From contig NZ_PPCG01000020.1 in NCBI RefSeq assembly GCF_002913745.1, positions 1 to 64,000 on the forward strand: a stretch of 64,000 bases of DNA. The letters run 5' to 3'. Positions within the stretch are counted from its first letter, which is position 1. Each line of letters opens with the position of its first letter. A model generated the notes under the pieces. It had not been told where the DNA came from. It worked only from the letters and a program-made list of their open reading frames with translations, and searched no databases. Below are positions 44,401-52,907 of the stretch, piece after piece. The translations under genes and the position numbers were made by a program. The DNA comes from Campylobacter concisus (lineage in GTDB: Bacteria > Campylobacterota > Campylobacteria > Campylobacterales > Campylobacteraceae).

Positions 44401-45060
44401 ATGAAAAAATATCTACTACTTTTAACTGCTCTATTTTTCACAGGTTGCTTAAACGTGATTGGTATCGGGGATATGCCAAAGCAAGATGACTCATGGCAGC
44501 AACCAAAGGACGAAAAGGTGGTGCAAAACAAAGAGCAAATTTCAAAAAATGCCATCGATCTTTTAACACCAAAATGCGAGAGCGGCGATGCTGAAGCTTG
44601 CAACGACTTGGGTGTAAATTTTGAGCTTATGAAAGAGTATGACAATGCCTATGCAAACTACAAAAAGGCTTGCGATGCGAAAGTGCAGCTTGCTTGCTCA
44701 AATCTTGGCACGCTCTATGAAAACGGCCTTGGCGTGAAAAAAGATCCAAAAAAAGCGGTCGAAATTTACAAAGATAGCTGCAACAGTGGCGGCGTACAAG
44801 CTTGCTACCACCTAGGAAACGCCTACCGCAAGGGCGAGATCGTAAAACAAGACTACTATCTAGCGATGGAGGCCTACACAAACGCTTGCAACGCTGGAGA
44901 TCTGCCAAGCTGCGCAAATATCGGCGCGATGTATGAGCTAGGTCTTGGTATGAACAAGGACGAAAAGAGAGCTTATGGGATTTACAAAGTCGCTTGCTTT
45001 CGTGGTCTAAATAAGGCGTGCCCACAGATGAAAAGACTTGGCGCAAAGCTTGGCATGTAA
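44401..45060 (+). CDS. Sel1/Hcp-like cysteine-rich repeat lipoprotein
   Basis: Signal peptide with lipobox ALFFTGCLN near residue 16. Then Cys-containing Sel1-like repeats of the Helicobacter Hcp kind: EACNDLGVNFELMKEYDNAY, ACSNLGTLYENGLGVKKDP, ACYHLGNAYRKGEIVKQDY, SCANIGAMYELGLGMNKDE. Paired cysteines in each repeat should form periplasmic disulfides. The frame opens at 44368 but the ATG at 44401 (AAAGGATAAAA before it) starts the signal peptide. 219 residues; 10 nt after the flavoprotein gene. Confidence 0.88.
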   Translation: MKKYLLLLTALFFTGCLNVIGIGDMPKQDDSWQQPKDEKVVQNKEQISKNAIDLLTPKCESGDAEACNDLGVNFELMKEYDNAYANYKKACDAKVQLACSNLGTLYENGLGVKKDPKKAVEIYKDSCNSGGVQACYHLGNAYRKGEIVKQDYYLAMEAYTNACNAGDLPSCANIGAMYELGLGMNKDEKRAYGIYKVACFRGLNKACPQMKRLGAKLGM

Positions 45061-45072
45061 GCAGGAAATTAA

Positions 45073-45696
45073 GTGAAAAAAGTTTTAAATTTTGGGCTTA
45101 TCGTAGCTGCTAGCTTTATGCTAAGTGGCTGCTGGTCGTGGCAAAAGATGGTGAGCTTTGGCTTTTGGCAAAGTGATGAAGAGGCTAGGGCGGAGCGTCT
45201 TGAGCTTGAAAAAGAGAAAATGGTGCAAAACTGCGAGAGCGGAAATAGCATCGACTGCAACAACCTAGCTGTAAATTTTAGCAACGAAAAGGACTTCGTA
45301 AAGGCAAAAGGCTACTACGAAAAGGCTTGCAACGCTGGGCTTGCGACTGCTTGCTCAAATTTAGGTCAAATTTATGAGCAAGGGCTAGTCGATGAGCAAA
45401 AAGATATCGAAAAGGCTCTAAAGCTTTATAAACTAGCTTGCGATAGTGGCGACGGCGTTGGCTGCTACAACGAGGCAATGGGACTAAAATCCTACATCGA
45501 AAGCGAAAATTTAAAAACTCATAAGATAGATAGAACTAAGGCCGAGGCTAGAGTTTTAAAGCTTTTGGCAAAGAGCTGCGAGCTTGAGTATGCACAGTCG
45601 TGCTTCTTGCTTGCAAAGCTAAGCGGCGATGAAACAAAGGCAGATGCGCTTTATAAAAGAGCCTGCCAACTTGGCAAATGCGTGGATAAAAAGTAA
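45073..45696 (+). CDS. Second Sel1/Hcp-like cysteine-rich lipoprotein
   Basis: GTG start at 45073 after AGGAAATTAA; lipobox SFMLSGCWSW at about residue 20. Repeats DCNNLAVNFSNEKDFVKAKGY, ACSNLGQIYEQGLVDEQKD and GCYNEAMGLKSYIES are clearly related to the preceding protein, but the repeat register breaks after residue 130, where the sequence is more divergent. Probably a tandem duplicate of the 44401 gene, sharing its operon. Confidence 0.85.
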   Translation: MKKVLNFGLIVAASFMLSGCWSWQKMVSFGFWQSDEEARAERLELEKEKMVQNCESGNSIDCNNLAVNFSNEKDFVKAKGYYEKACNAGLATACSNLGQIYEQGLVDEQKDIEKALKLYKLACDSGDGVGCYNEAMGLKSYIESENLKTHKIDRTKAEARVLKLLAKSCELEYAQSCFLLAKLSGDETKADALYKRACQLGKCVDKK

Positions 45697-45699
45697 AAA

Positions 45700-45733
45700 T
45701 TTGTGTAGCTTAAATTTATAAAAGCTACACAAA
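45700..45733. terminator. Bidirectional terminator
   Basis: Perfect 12-bp stem TTTGTGTAGCTT / AAGCTACACAAA with a 10-nt loop, between the Sel1 operon and the convergent response-regulator fragment. Confidence 0.85.
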
Positions 45734-45740
45734 GTTAAAT

Positions 45741-46055
45741 TTAATTTGCTCCGCTAAGTCTATATCCCACGCCTGAGATGTTTTTGATGAGGTCGGCGTC
45801 AGTTTTTGCTCTTATCTTTTTGATAGTCATTCTAAGCGCTTCGTTGCTCATCGATTTTTCACCCCAGACATAGTTTTCGATCACTTCGTAACTTACAACT
45901 TTTTCTATATTACTCACAAGCAAAAAGAAGAGTTTTGCCTCATTTTTTGGCATTTGCACCTCTTCACCATTTTTGAAAAGCTGCTTGCTCTTCATATCGT
46001 ATTCGTAAATTTCTTTAAATTTGATCCTGCTTTCAAAAAGATCTTTTGTCGCCAT
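45741..46055 (-). CDS. OmpR/PhoB-type DNA-binding domain without receiver (response-regulator fragment?)
   Basis: 104 residues that are almost only a winged-helix effector domain: YEYDMKSKQLFKNGEEVQMP, ENYVWGEKSMSNEALRMTIKK and the wing ISGVGYRL. The start MATKDLFESRIKFKEI resembles the end of a receiver domain. No ribosome-binding site precedes the ATG at 46055, and receiver-like peptides are readable in different frames upstream (46056-46205), so this may be the surviving end of a broken regulator. It lies downstream of the PilO-like gene on the same strand. Could also be a genuine receiver-less regulator. Confidence 0.65.
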   Translation of the reverse strand: MATKDLFESRIKFKEIYEYDMKSKQLFKNGEEVQMPKNEAKLFFLLVSNIEKVVSYEVIENYVWGEKSMSNEALRMTIKKIRAKTDADLIKNISGVGYRLSGAN

Positions 46056-46205
46056 TATGATCGTGGTTTGAAGTTCTTTACATAGTTTTATAATCTCGCT
46101 TTGTGTGCCAGCATCTACGCGTGTAAGAGCTTGTTTGGCACCTTAGCAGAGATGGCTCTAGCTTTTTTATATCCAAGTATTTGCTAAGAGCAGTGCGATT
46201 TTAAT
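46056..46205 (-). pseudogene. Possible frameshifted receiver-domain remnant
   Basis: On the minus strand three short peptides in successive frames read like parts of one regulator N-terminus: KIKIALLLANTW, then YKKARAISAKVPNKLLHA, then VDAGTQSEIIKLCKELQTTIIMA, the last in frame with the 45741-46055 product. About 150 nt remains where an intact receiver needs about 330. Tentative. Confidence 0.35.
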
Positions 46206-46233
46206 TTTATGTGGAGAAATTTATTAAATTTGG

Positions 46234-46770
46234 TTACTTCAACCCAAAAACTTTTATGTTAAAGGTTGTGTGGATCTTATCGTTTTCGCCTTTCATGACG
46301 ATAGGAAATTCGGCTTTTATGATGCTGTCGTAGCTGCTAAGTGCATCTAAAAAGTCATAAAATTTCTGCGGGGTTTTAAGCGAGCTAGTGACGTTTAGGC
46401 GGTATCTAAAAAACTTCTCGGTTGCGTTATTCTCGCCTTCTTCTATCTTGCTAAGGCTCACTTCGCTAAAAAATTGCGATGCGAAATTTATAAATTTATC
46501 CTTATCAAAAGCTGTATCATAAGCCAAGATGATAGCGCCATCTTTTTGTCTTGTCGCTTCAAGTGCTTTAAATTTAGCTTCAAATTCATTTTTTACTTTC
46601 GTATATGATGAGGTTTGCGAGTAGTTTTGTCTTGAGAGGCTTTTAAATTCTTTTATGTTTGGCACGATAAAGCCAAATATCATAATGAAGCAAACTATGA
46701 TAAAAGCAAATATAAAAAGTAAAAGCTTTACAGGGTCGATTTTTTCTAAGCTTGTATCTTTTTTACTCAT
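46234..46770 (-). CDS. PilO-like inner-membrane protein
   Basis: 178 residues: short cytosolic N-terminus, one membrane helix (about 15-37, LLLFIFAFIIVCFIMIFGFI), a coiled-coil segment, then a ferredoxin-like periplasmic domain (KFFRYRLNVTSSLKTPQKFYDFLDAL) as in PilO/GspM-type proteins. ATG at 46770 with GAGGGA and an 8-nt overlap with the PilN-like gene; an ATG at 46791 is less likely. Part of pilM-N-O-like order. Confidence 0.7.
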   Translation of the reverse strand: MSKKDTSLEKIDPVKLLLFIFAFIIVCFIMIFGFIVPNIKEFKSLSRQNYSQTSSYTKVKNEFEAKFKALEATRQKDGAIILAYDTAFDKDKFINFASQFFSEVSLSKIEEGENNATEKFFRYRLNVTSSLKTPQKFYDFLDALSSYDSIIKAEFPIVMKGENDKIHTTFNIKVFGLK

Positions 46771-47284
46771 TATATCCCTCAGAATTATCAATCTTATTTG
46801 TGCTTATAAAGCCGTACCAGCCGTTTTTGCTCTGATAAAAGCTAGTGTTTGACGTGGTGAAAATCGACCTTAGTGGCGACGCTAAAAGCTGGTTAAAGAC
46901 ATCCTTTGTGGGCGTTATACCGCGGATGATGAGTGAATTTTTATCCATAAAGACCTCTTCAAGCGTGATGCTATCAGGCACAAGGTCAAAAAGGTTGTGC
47001 AAGCTTTGCTTTAGGATAGAATTTGACGTAAAGATGTCGTTTGCCGAGTCTATCTGCACGCCAAGCCTAGCTGAAATTTCATCCGTAGTGACTATCTTTT
47101 GGCTAAGCTCTTTTTGCTCGTTTGCTAGAAATTCTATATTTTTTTTGGTTGAGTAGTTTTTATAAACGATGAAGAAATTTGCCACCAAAAGCACCACAAA
47201 GACAAAGCCAATAAGGCTTAGCCAGAGCTTGCTAAAGATAGATAGAAGCGGTCTTGGTTCTGGAGTGATGAAGCTAAATTTCAT
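46763..47284 (-). CDS. PilN-like inner-membrane protein
   Basis: 173 residues with a short cytosolic tail, one helix (about 20-42, LWLSLIGFVFVVLLVANFF), a coiled coil and a PilN/GspL-C-like domain (ILKQSLHNLFDLVPDSITLEEV then NSLIIRGITPTKDVFNQLLA). ATGA overlap with the PilM-like gene upstream. Probable partner of PilO-like in a type IV pilus/competence-type inner-membrane platform. Confidence 0.72.
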   Translation of the reverse strand: MKFSFITPEPRPLLSIFSKLWLSLIGFVFVVLLVANFFIVYKNYSTKKNIEFLANEQKELSQKIVTTDEISARLGVQIDSANDIFTSNSILKQSLHNLFDLVPDSITLEEVFMDKNSLIIRGITPTKDVFNQLLASPLRSIFTTSNTSFYQSKNGWYGFISTNKIDNSEGYNE

Positions 47285-48285
47285 AGTGTTATCTCTTCTT
47301 GCATGATCTCATTCATGATGTGATTTGTGTTGATCGGATAGCTTGATGTCTCCACAAATAGCTCTGATTGCAGGTATTGTAAAAAGGTTGCGCTTGTCTT
47401 TGTGTTTTCAAAAACGATGATCTGCTCGATAAAATCGCCGCCGTAGATTGGATTTTCATAAAATTCTTTCATAGCTTTTGCGATGTAGTCAAACATCTTC
47501 ATATCGCGCCCAAAGATCGCCACTGACTTCTCGACATTGGTCGAAGCTGGCATGTTTAGTTCGTAGTTTAGATCTTCAAATTCTTTTGGTTTATCATCGC
47601 TTAAAAAATCATCCAAACTCTTAAAATCATCAAGCACAGTTGCGCCATCTTCTTCTTTAACTATAAGGTTATCTATGTCTGTTATATCCTCTTCTTTTAG
47701 GCTTTCGATCTCTTCGTTGCCCTCTTCAGCGTCACCCATATTTAAAAACGTCGAGAGCTTCATCTGCTTGTCTTTAAATATCGCAAGCGCAAAAGAGTGC
47801 GAGTGGATGTAGAGATATAGTGTGGTTTTTGGCGAAATTCCACGCTTTAAAAGCTCGTGAAAGAGCAGGGCGATAGGCGAGTAGATAAGATCGACACTAC
47901 CTTGTCCAAAGAGGTTTTTATATCTTCTTATAGCATTTAAATTTGCATATATACTCCAGCTATCTTGCATCACAAGGCTGGTTAAATTTTGCGTGTTGAT
48001 GTTAAATTTCTTGTACTCGTCAAAGTTAGCAGTAGGCAGCGCACCTTGTGAGTCGTCGTTAAAAAAGAGCGAAACATAGACGCCAAAATAGGCCTTTTCT
48101 TGCTCCTCTATGTATTTTAAAACTTTTTCATCGACACTATCGATGCTTATGTCTGTAAATTTAGCATTTATGGTTTTTATAAGCTTGCCATTTCTAAAGA
48201 CCTGACCGTAAAAAACGCACTCATTGCCCTCGATCACGGCGCTTAAGAAAAGGTTTGAAAAAAGCTTTTTGATGCTAAAAGACAT
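47281..48285 (-). CDS. PilM-like (actin-fold) protein, divergent
   Basis: 334 residues, no signal. The position before PilN- and PilO-like genes, and the ATPase-like opening SAVIEGNECVFYGQVFRNGK with a long insertion rich in Glu/Asp (about 190-235), fit a degenerate PilM/GspL cytosolic domain; canonical PilM nucleotide-binding motifs are not obvious. The product likely binds the PilN-like N-terminus. Function is inference from order. Confidence 0.55.
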   Translation of the reverse strand: MSFSIKKLFSNLFLSAVIEGNECVFYGQVFRNGKLIKTINAKFTDISIDSVDEKVLKYIEEQEKAYFGVYVSLFFNDDSQGALPTANFDEYKKFNINTQNLTSLVMQDSWSIYANLNAIRRYKNLFGQGSVDLIYSPIALLFHELLKRGISPKTTLYLYIHSHSFALAIFKDKQMKLSTFLNMGDAEEGNEEIESLKEEDITDIDNLIVKEEDGATVLDDFKSLDDFLSDDKPKEFEDLNYELNMPASTNVEKSVAIFGRDMKMFDYIAKAMKEFYENPIYGGDFIEQIIVFENTKTSATFLQYLQSELFVETSSYPINTNHIMNEIMQEEITL

Positions 48286-48345
48286 AACTCTCCTAAATTT
48301 AGTGCATAATTTTTGTTATGGTAGCTAAAAAGGGATTAAATAAGT

Positions 48346-48792
48346 TTAAAACAGCTCGTTTTTAAGCTTAACGAAAATCTCTTTTGTATTTAAAGCTTCA
48401 TTTTTTAGCTCACTATCAAGTAGGGCTGAGTTTTTAAGGTCGTCAAAATCCTCTATCATCACATCACACATCATCTTAATGCGTTCACTATCAGCCTTGC
48501 TGACGCTACTTTGGCTCATTTTTTTGATGCGCTCAAGATACTCTTTGCCATTTTTTATGTATGAGCTAAATTTGATAGCAGCCTTGCTTTGGTTTAGCAC
48601 AGTATTTGCCATTTTGTTATAAATATCTATATCAAGTGCTTTTTGGCTTAAATTTAAGGCTTTTTCGTACTCTTTGTTTTCGTATAAAAATTTTGCTTCA
48701 AGAGCGAGCTTATAGGAGTTGTCGCTGTAAAAAAATAGCCCAAATAAAATAATTAGAAAGATGGCTATAAAAATAGATAGTTTATTTTTCAT
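48346..48792 (-). CDS. Membrane-anchored TPR-like protein of unknown function
   Basis: 148 residues. One N-terminal helix (about 5-24, LSIFIAIFLIILFGLFFY), then a TPR-like pair LALEAKFLYENKEYEKALNL and KALDIDIYNKMANTVLNQS, then a helical tail. Conserved in position with the acyltransferase and PilM/N/O-like genes in Campylobacter. It overlaps the acyltransferase gene by 11 nt. Confidence 0.7.
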   Translation of the reverse strand: MKNKLSIFIAIFLIILFGLFFYSDNSYKLALEAKFLYENKEYEKALNLSQKALDIDIYNKMANTVLNQSKAAIKFSSYIKNGKEYLERIKKMSQSSVSKADSERIKMMCDVMIEDFDDLKNSALLDSELKNEALNTKEIFVKLKNELF

Positions 48793-49561
48793 AAATTTCG
48801 TCCAAAATTTCTTTTATCTCGTCGCTTATTTGTGGATTTTTATGAGCATACTTTTTCCACCAAATTTTTAAATTTGATCTAAAATCTTCTTGATTTTGCT
48901 CCACGCTCTTACCACCGTCGTTTTGCGAGGCCTGCCAAAGTTCGTTTTGTATCTTCTCTTTTGCCTCTTTTTGATCTAAATTTGCCACGCTAAAAGGGGC
49001 TGAGAGGCTAAAATTTATAGTTGAAAATGGCTTTGGAAGTATCATCTTATCCCAGCTTTTAAATTCCCAAAACGAGTTTGCTTCGAAATTTAGAGCGTAA
49101 ATTTCGCAAGATGACTTTTGTGCGATCACTGCAGCTCCGTCTGCGACGCTGTGTCTTGGTCCGCGTGGGCCATCTGGCGTGATGATGACGTCGTGGCCTT
49201 GCTTTATCTCTCTTAGGGCTTCTATGAGCGCCCTTGCACCGCCTTTTGAGCTGCTGCCTCTAATGGTGCCGATACCAAAAAAATTGATTATTCTGGTGAT
49301 GAGCTCGCCATCTTTGTGGTCGCTTATTATCACCTTGCCTTGTTTTCTGTTTTGACTGCTCCACCAGCGTCTGTAAGCAAAGCTCATAAAGCTAAGTCTG
49401 CCGTGCCAAAAGACGACGACGCAGCCATTTTGTGGTAAGAAATTTGGAGTGTAGCTCTTTTTGCAGGTTAGAAAAATGAGCCACATCAAAATGTAGATGG
49501 AAAAGACGCCAACACTTAGGGCAACCTTTTCAAGGGTGTTTTTAAATTTGCAGCTCGCCAT
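48782..49561 (-). CDS. DUF374 lysophospholipid acyltransferase-like protein
   Basis: LPLAT-superfamily enzyme. Residues: one hydrophobic segment at 14-32, [19 protein letters not shown] with the His of the catalytic motif (HGRL in place of the usual HX4D), [35 protein letters not shown], and [19 protein letters not shown]. The DUF374 branch is related to LpxL/MsbB-like acyltransferases; acceptor unknown. 20-nt overlap with miaB. Confidence 0.85.
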   Translation of the reverse strand: MASCKFKNTLEKVALSVGVFSIYILMWLIFLTCKKSYTPNFLPQNGCVVVFWHGRLSFMSFAYRRWWSSQNRKQGKVIISDHKDGELITRIINFFGIGTIRGSSSKGGARALIEALREIKQGHDVIITPDGPRGPRHSVADGAAVIAQKSSCEIYALNFEANSFWEFKSWDKMILPKPFSTINFSLSAPFSVANLDQKEAKEKIQNELWQASQNDGGKSVEQNQEDFRSNLKIWWKKYAHKNPQISDEIKEILDEIYEK

Positions 49562-50843
49562 ACAAAACCATTCGTTTTGGATTTGTGATCTTTACTTTTT
49601 GCGTAGTGCCAAGAAGCTCCTCGCTGCCATCAACTTGAATTAAAAAGTTGTTAAAACTTCGCCCAGCAACGCCGCCATTTGCCCTTAGCTCTTCAAAATA
49701 TACATCAAAAATTTTATCTTTTTGCGCCGCCACGATCTCGTCTAAAATTTCGCTGTGGCGATTTTGCAGGCGTGTTAGCCTTTCTGAAGCGGTCTTGTCG
49801 TCTATTTGATTTGTAAAAGTAGCTGCCTTTGTAAGCGGACGAGGCGAATACTTAAAGCTAAAAATTTGCTCAAATCTAACTTGCTCAAGCACGTCCATCG
49901 TATCTTCAAATTCATTGTCGCTCTCGCCTGGAAATGCGACGATGATATCAGTCGAGATGCTCACGTCTGGACACATCTTTCTAAGTCTTAGCGCTCGGTC
50001 TAAAAACCACTCTTTTGTGTATCCACGCTTCATTTCACGCAAAACTTTTGTGTTTCCGCTTTGAAGTGGCATGTGCATAGACTTGCAAATTTTTGGGTTA
50101 TTTGTGAAAATTTCAAGAAATTTATCATCCATGTGAAGTGGGTGTGGGCTTGTAAATCTTATCCTCTCAACGCCCTCTATCTCGCTTATCTTTACTAGAA
50201 GGTCGCTAAAATCGATATTTTCTTGCACACCTGAAAATCTTTTGCCGTAGTTATTGACATTTTGCCCTAGTAAAAATATCTCTTTTGCGCCGCTTTTTGC
50301 GGCCTTTTCTACCTCTTTTAGGATGAGGCTTGAAGGGATAGAAATTTCATCGCCTCTGGTGTGTGGGACGATGCAGTAGGTGCATTTTTTATCGCAGCCG
50401 ATCGAGATGTTGATGTGGCTTTTGTATGGTGAGCCTCTAAATTCGCCAAATGCATATTCGCTCTCGTCGTGGTTGATGTCGGTTGAGATAAATTTAGGCG
50501 TATTTACCGCCTTTGTGATCTTGCTGACATTTCTTGCGCCAAGAACAAAATCAACATAAGGCGCGCGCTTGAAAATTTCACTACCCAAATGGCTTGCAGT
50601 GCAGCCACAAACGCCTATTTTAGCACCTCTTTTTTTGGCTTTTTCAAAGGCTCCGACCTCGCTAAAAAGCTTATGAACTGGCTTTTCACGAACTGAGCAG
50701 GTATTTATAAGGATTAAATCAGCTTCTTCGATGTTTTGTGTTAAGGAGTAGTCTTCTTTTTGTGAGAGCTCGGCTATGATATGCTCGCTGTCACGAACAT
50801 TCATAGCACAACCTAAAGTTTGGATAAAGAGTTTTTTACTCAT
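49542..50843 (-). CDS. miaB: tRNA-2-methylthio-N6-dimethylallyladenosine synthase MiaB
   Basis: Radical-SAM methylthiotransferase for A37 of tRNA. Starts [20 protein letters not shown]; radical-SAM motif [17 protein letters not shown] near residue 150; C-terminal TRAM domain ([18 protein letters not shown]). 433 residues. One-base overlap with the HP0268-like gene. Same family as rimO at 38.7-40.0 kb, different substrate. Confidence 0.96.
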   Translation of the reverse strand: MSKKLFIQTLGCAMNVRDSEHIIAELSQKEDYSLTQNIEEADLILINTCSVREKPVHKLFSEVGAFEKAKKRGAKIGVCGCTASHLGSEIFKRAPYVDFVLGARNVSKITKAVNTPKFISTDINHDESEYAFGEFRGSPYKSHINISIGCDKKCTYCIVPHTRGDEISIPSSLILKEVEKAAKSGAKEIFLLGQNVNNYGKRFSGVQENIDFSDLLVKISEIEGVERIRFTSPHPLHMDDKFLEIFTNNPKICKSMHMPLQSGNTKVLREMKRGYTKEWFLDRALRLRKMCPDVSISTDIIVAFPGESDNEFEDTMDVLEQVRFEQIFSFKYSPRPLTKAATFTNQIDDKTASERLTRLQNRHSEILDEIVAAQKDKIFDVYFEELRANGGVAGRSFNNFLIQVDGSEELLGTTQKVKITNPKRMVLYGELQI

Positions 50844-51085
50844 TAAAGTATATGCACTTCATACATATAATCGCTATCATCAAGCCCGTATTTTACGGTT
50901 CTGTGATAAACGCTTAGCCCTTTTTCTTCAAAATGCTCTACTAGGGCGATTAGTTGTTTGTGTGTGTTTTCTTTATCAAAATAGAAAATTTTCTGACCCT
51001 CTTTTTCGACAGCTGCCTCTATCTTTTCTAGTGAAATCGTTTTTGGTTTTGCGTCTAATTCGGCTCTTGCAAGTTTTAGCTCCAT
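50843..51085 (-). CDS. HP0268-like small protein
   Basis: 80 residues from the ATG at 51085, which has GAAAGGATT before it; a TTG at 51100 extends the frame by 5 residues and lacks this. [20 protein letters not shown], then [21 protein letters not shown] and [11 protein letters not shown] align with Helicobacter pylori HP0268 over the whole length; HP0268 is reported to have DNA-nicking and RNase activity. Gene order before miaB and divergent from nusA is as in C. jejuni Cj0459c. Activity here is unproved. Confidence 0.8.
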   Translation of the reverse strand: MELKLARAELDAKPKTISLEKIEAAVEKEGQKIFYFDKENTHKQLIALVEHFEEKGLSVYHRTVKYGLDDSDYMYEVHIL

Positions 51086-51200
51086 TTTTAATCCTTTCAA
51101 AATCTTAAATTTTAATCGGTCAATATACCCAAATCATCATAAAAAAAGGATTAAATAAAAGTTAATAACAAGCTTAAAGTTATTAAAAGTATGGCTTATG

Positions 51201-51206
51201 TATAAT
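51201..51206 (+). promoter_or_regulatory. -10 element of nusA
   Basis: TATAAT in GGCTTATGTATAATTTC, 52 nt before the nusA ATG at 51258. An open frame reaching upstream to 51198 is not used. Confidence 0.6.
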
Positions 51207-51257
51207 TTCAAAACTTCACGAAAAATCCCCGAAATTTATCGTCACAATGGAGAAAAA

Positions 51258-52361
51258 ATGGAAAGAATATCAGACATTATAGAGTCAATTGCCAATGAGA
51301 AAAATTTAGAGATAGAAGATGTAAAAGAGCGCGTCATAAGAGCCTTGATAAACACTGCAAAAAGGGTTTATGGCGAAAATTATGAGTATGACGTGAGCAT
51401 CGATGCAAATAAAAATTTAAAGCTTTATCAAAAAATTTCAATCGTAGCAAACGACGATGAGAGGCTTGCTGAAGACAATGAGCACTTTTTAAGCTTAAAA
51501 GAGGCTAAAAAGATAGATAGTGGCGTAGAGATCGGCGATGAGCTCACTTACGAGCTAAGCCTTGATAACCTTGGCAGAACCGCAGCTCAAACGCTTCACA
51601 AAGAGCTTGAGTATCACATCCAGCGCCTAGTAGAAGAGAAAATTTTACAAAAATATAATGAGATGAGCGGTCACATGGTCTTTGGTCCAGTTGTAAGGGT
51701 CGATAACGATGAAAACACATTTATCGAGATAGACGAGCTTCGTGCCATCTTGCCACGTAAAAACCGCATAAAAGGCGAGAAATTTAAAGTAGGCGACGTG
51801 GTAAAAGCGGTCATTAGAAAGGTTTTTACAGATAAAAATTTAGGCATAAAGGTCGAACTTTCAAGGACATCACCTAAATTTCTTGAAGCGCTGCTAACTT
51901 CAGAGGTGCCTGAGATAAAAGATGGCGGCATCATTATCCAAGGAAGTGCGAGAATCCCTGGCGAAAGGGCTAAAGTAGCGCTCATCTCGACCACTCCAAA
52001 TATCGATCCAGTCGGCGCAACGGTCGGCACAAAGGGCGTTAGGATAAATGCCGTAAGTAAAGAGCTTCATGGCGAGAGTATCGACGCGATCGAATACACC
52101 ACAGAGCCAGCGATCTTGGTGGCTCGCGCTATGGCACCTGCGATCATCACATCTGTAAAGATCGAAGAAAATAAGGCGATCGTGACACTTGCAAGCGAAC
52201 AAAAGAGTAAGGCGATCGGTAAAAATGGCATAAATATCCGCCTAGCAAGCATGCTAACTGGCTATGAGATCGAGCTAAATGAGCTTGGCTTAAAAACTAG
52301 TAGCAGCGGCGAAAATGGCGAAATGGTTAAAGACCTAAAAGCACTCTTTGGAGATAATTAA
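51258..52361 (+). CDS. nusA: Transcription termination/antitermination factor NusA
   Basis: RNA polymerase-binding factor. N-terminal domain MERISDIIESIANEKNLE, S1 domain around residues 125-195 (GPVVRVDNDENTFIEIDELRA), two KH domains (IDPVGATVGTKGVRINAV and SKAIGKNGINIRLA). 367 residues; no C-terminal acidic repeats. GGAGAAAAA precedes the ATG at 51258; the 20 extra residues back to 51198 overlap the promoter. TAATG overlap with the next gene. Confidence 0.96.
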   Translation: MERISDIIESIANEKNLEIEDVKERVIRALINTAKRVYGENYEYDVSIDANKNLKLYQKISIVANDDERLAEDNEHFLSLKEAKKIDSGVEIGDELTYELSLDNLGRTAAQTLHKELEYHIQRLVEEKILQKYNEMSGHMVFGPVVRVDNDENTFIEIDELRAILPRKNRIKGEKFKVGDVVKAVIRKVFTDKNLGIKVELSRTSPKFLEALLTSEVPEIKDGGIIIQGSARIPGERAKVALISTTPNIDPVGATVGTKGVRINAVSKELHGESIDAIEYTTEPAILVARAMAPAIITSVKIEENKAIVTLASEQKSKAIGKNGINIRLASMLTGYEIELNELGLKTSSSGENGEMVKDLKALFGDN

Positions 52362-52840
52362 TGAAATTTCAAATAAGAAAAGCAACGAGAGCCGATATAG
52401 ATGTAATTTGCGAGCTTGTAAGAGAGCTTGCGAGCTATGAAAAGATGAGCGATCAAGTTACTTTTACAAATGAAATTTTTGCAGACTCCATCTTTAATAA
52501 AAATCACGCAAAAGCCCTTATTTGCGAGAGTGAGGGCAGGGCGATAGGATATGCTATCTATTTTTACACATTTTCCACATTTTTGGGGCTTGGCGGGATC
52601 TATCTTGAGGACATCTACGTCAAAAAAGAGTTTAGAAATCAAGGCATCGGCAAGGCATTTTTTAAATTTTTAGCTCAAATTTGCAAGGATGAAAATTTAA
52701 AAAGGCTTGAGTGGTGCTGCCTAAACTGGAATGAGCCAAGCATCAAATTTTATGAAAGCATGGGCGCTAATAATCAATCTCTTGAGTGGAGAACCTACCG
52801 CTTAGACGGCGAAAATTTAGAAAATTTATTAAATTTATAG
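52361..52840 (+). CDS. SSAT-like GNAT N-acetyltransferase (diamine/spermidine type)
   Basis: GNAT fold, 159 residues. The acetyl-CoA loop is in VKKEFRNQGIGKAFFKFLA (about 87-105); YLEDIYV before it and LNWNEPSIKFYESMGA after it are close to spermidine/spermine N1-acetyltransferases. IRKATRADIDVICELVRELASYE is the GNAT helix 1 region. Substrate could be a diamine, thialysine or another amine. It overlaps nusA by one base and ends at a strong terminator. Confidence 0.8.
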   Translation: MKFQIRKATRADIDVICELVRELASYEKMSDQVTFTNEIFADSIFNKNHAKALICESEGRAIGYAIYFYTFSTFLGLGGIYLEDIYVKKEFRNQGIGKAFFKFLAQICKDENLKRLEWCCLNWNEPSIKFYESMGANNQSLEWRTYRLDGENLENLLNL

Positions 52841-52869
52841 CTTATTTTAAAAGTAGGGCAGTTAGTTAA

Positions 52870-52899
52870 AAGCTCAAATTTGCTTTGAAATTTGAGCTT
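52870..52899. terminator. Bidirectional terminator
   Basis: Perfect 12-bp stem AAGCTCAAATTT / AAATTTGAGCTT with a 6-nt loop, between the acetyltransferase and the convergent barrel-protein gene. Confidence 0.8.
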
Positions 52900-52907
52900 G
52901 TGAATTA

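Noticed and set aside
44627-45046. 139-residue open frame antisense to the first Hcp-like gene
   Set aside because: It is a shadow of the Sel1-repeat gene, whose repeats, lipobox and ribosome site are convincing; the antisense product is Arg/Ser/His-rich without recognisable features.
51198-51257. 20-residue N-terminal extension of NusA
   Set aside because: It overlaps the -10 box TATAAT, and GGAGAAAAA before the ATG at 51258 gives the usual NusA start.
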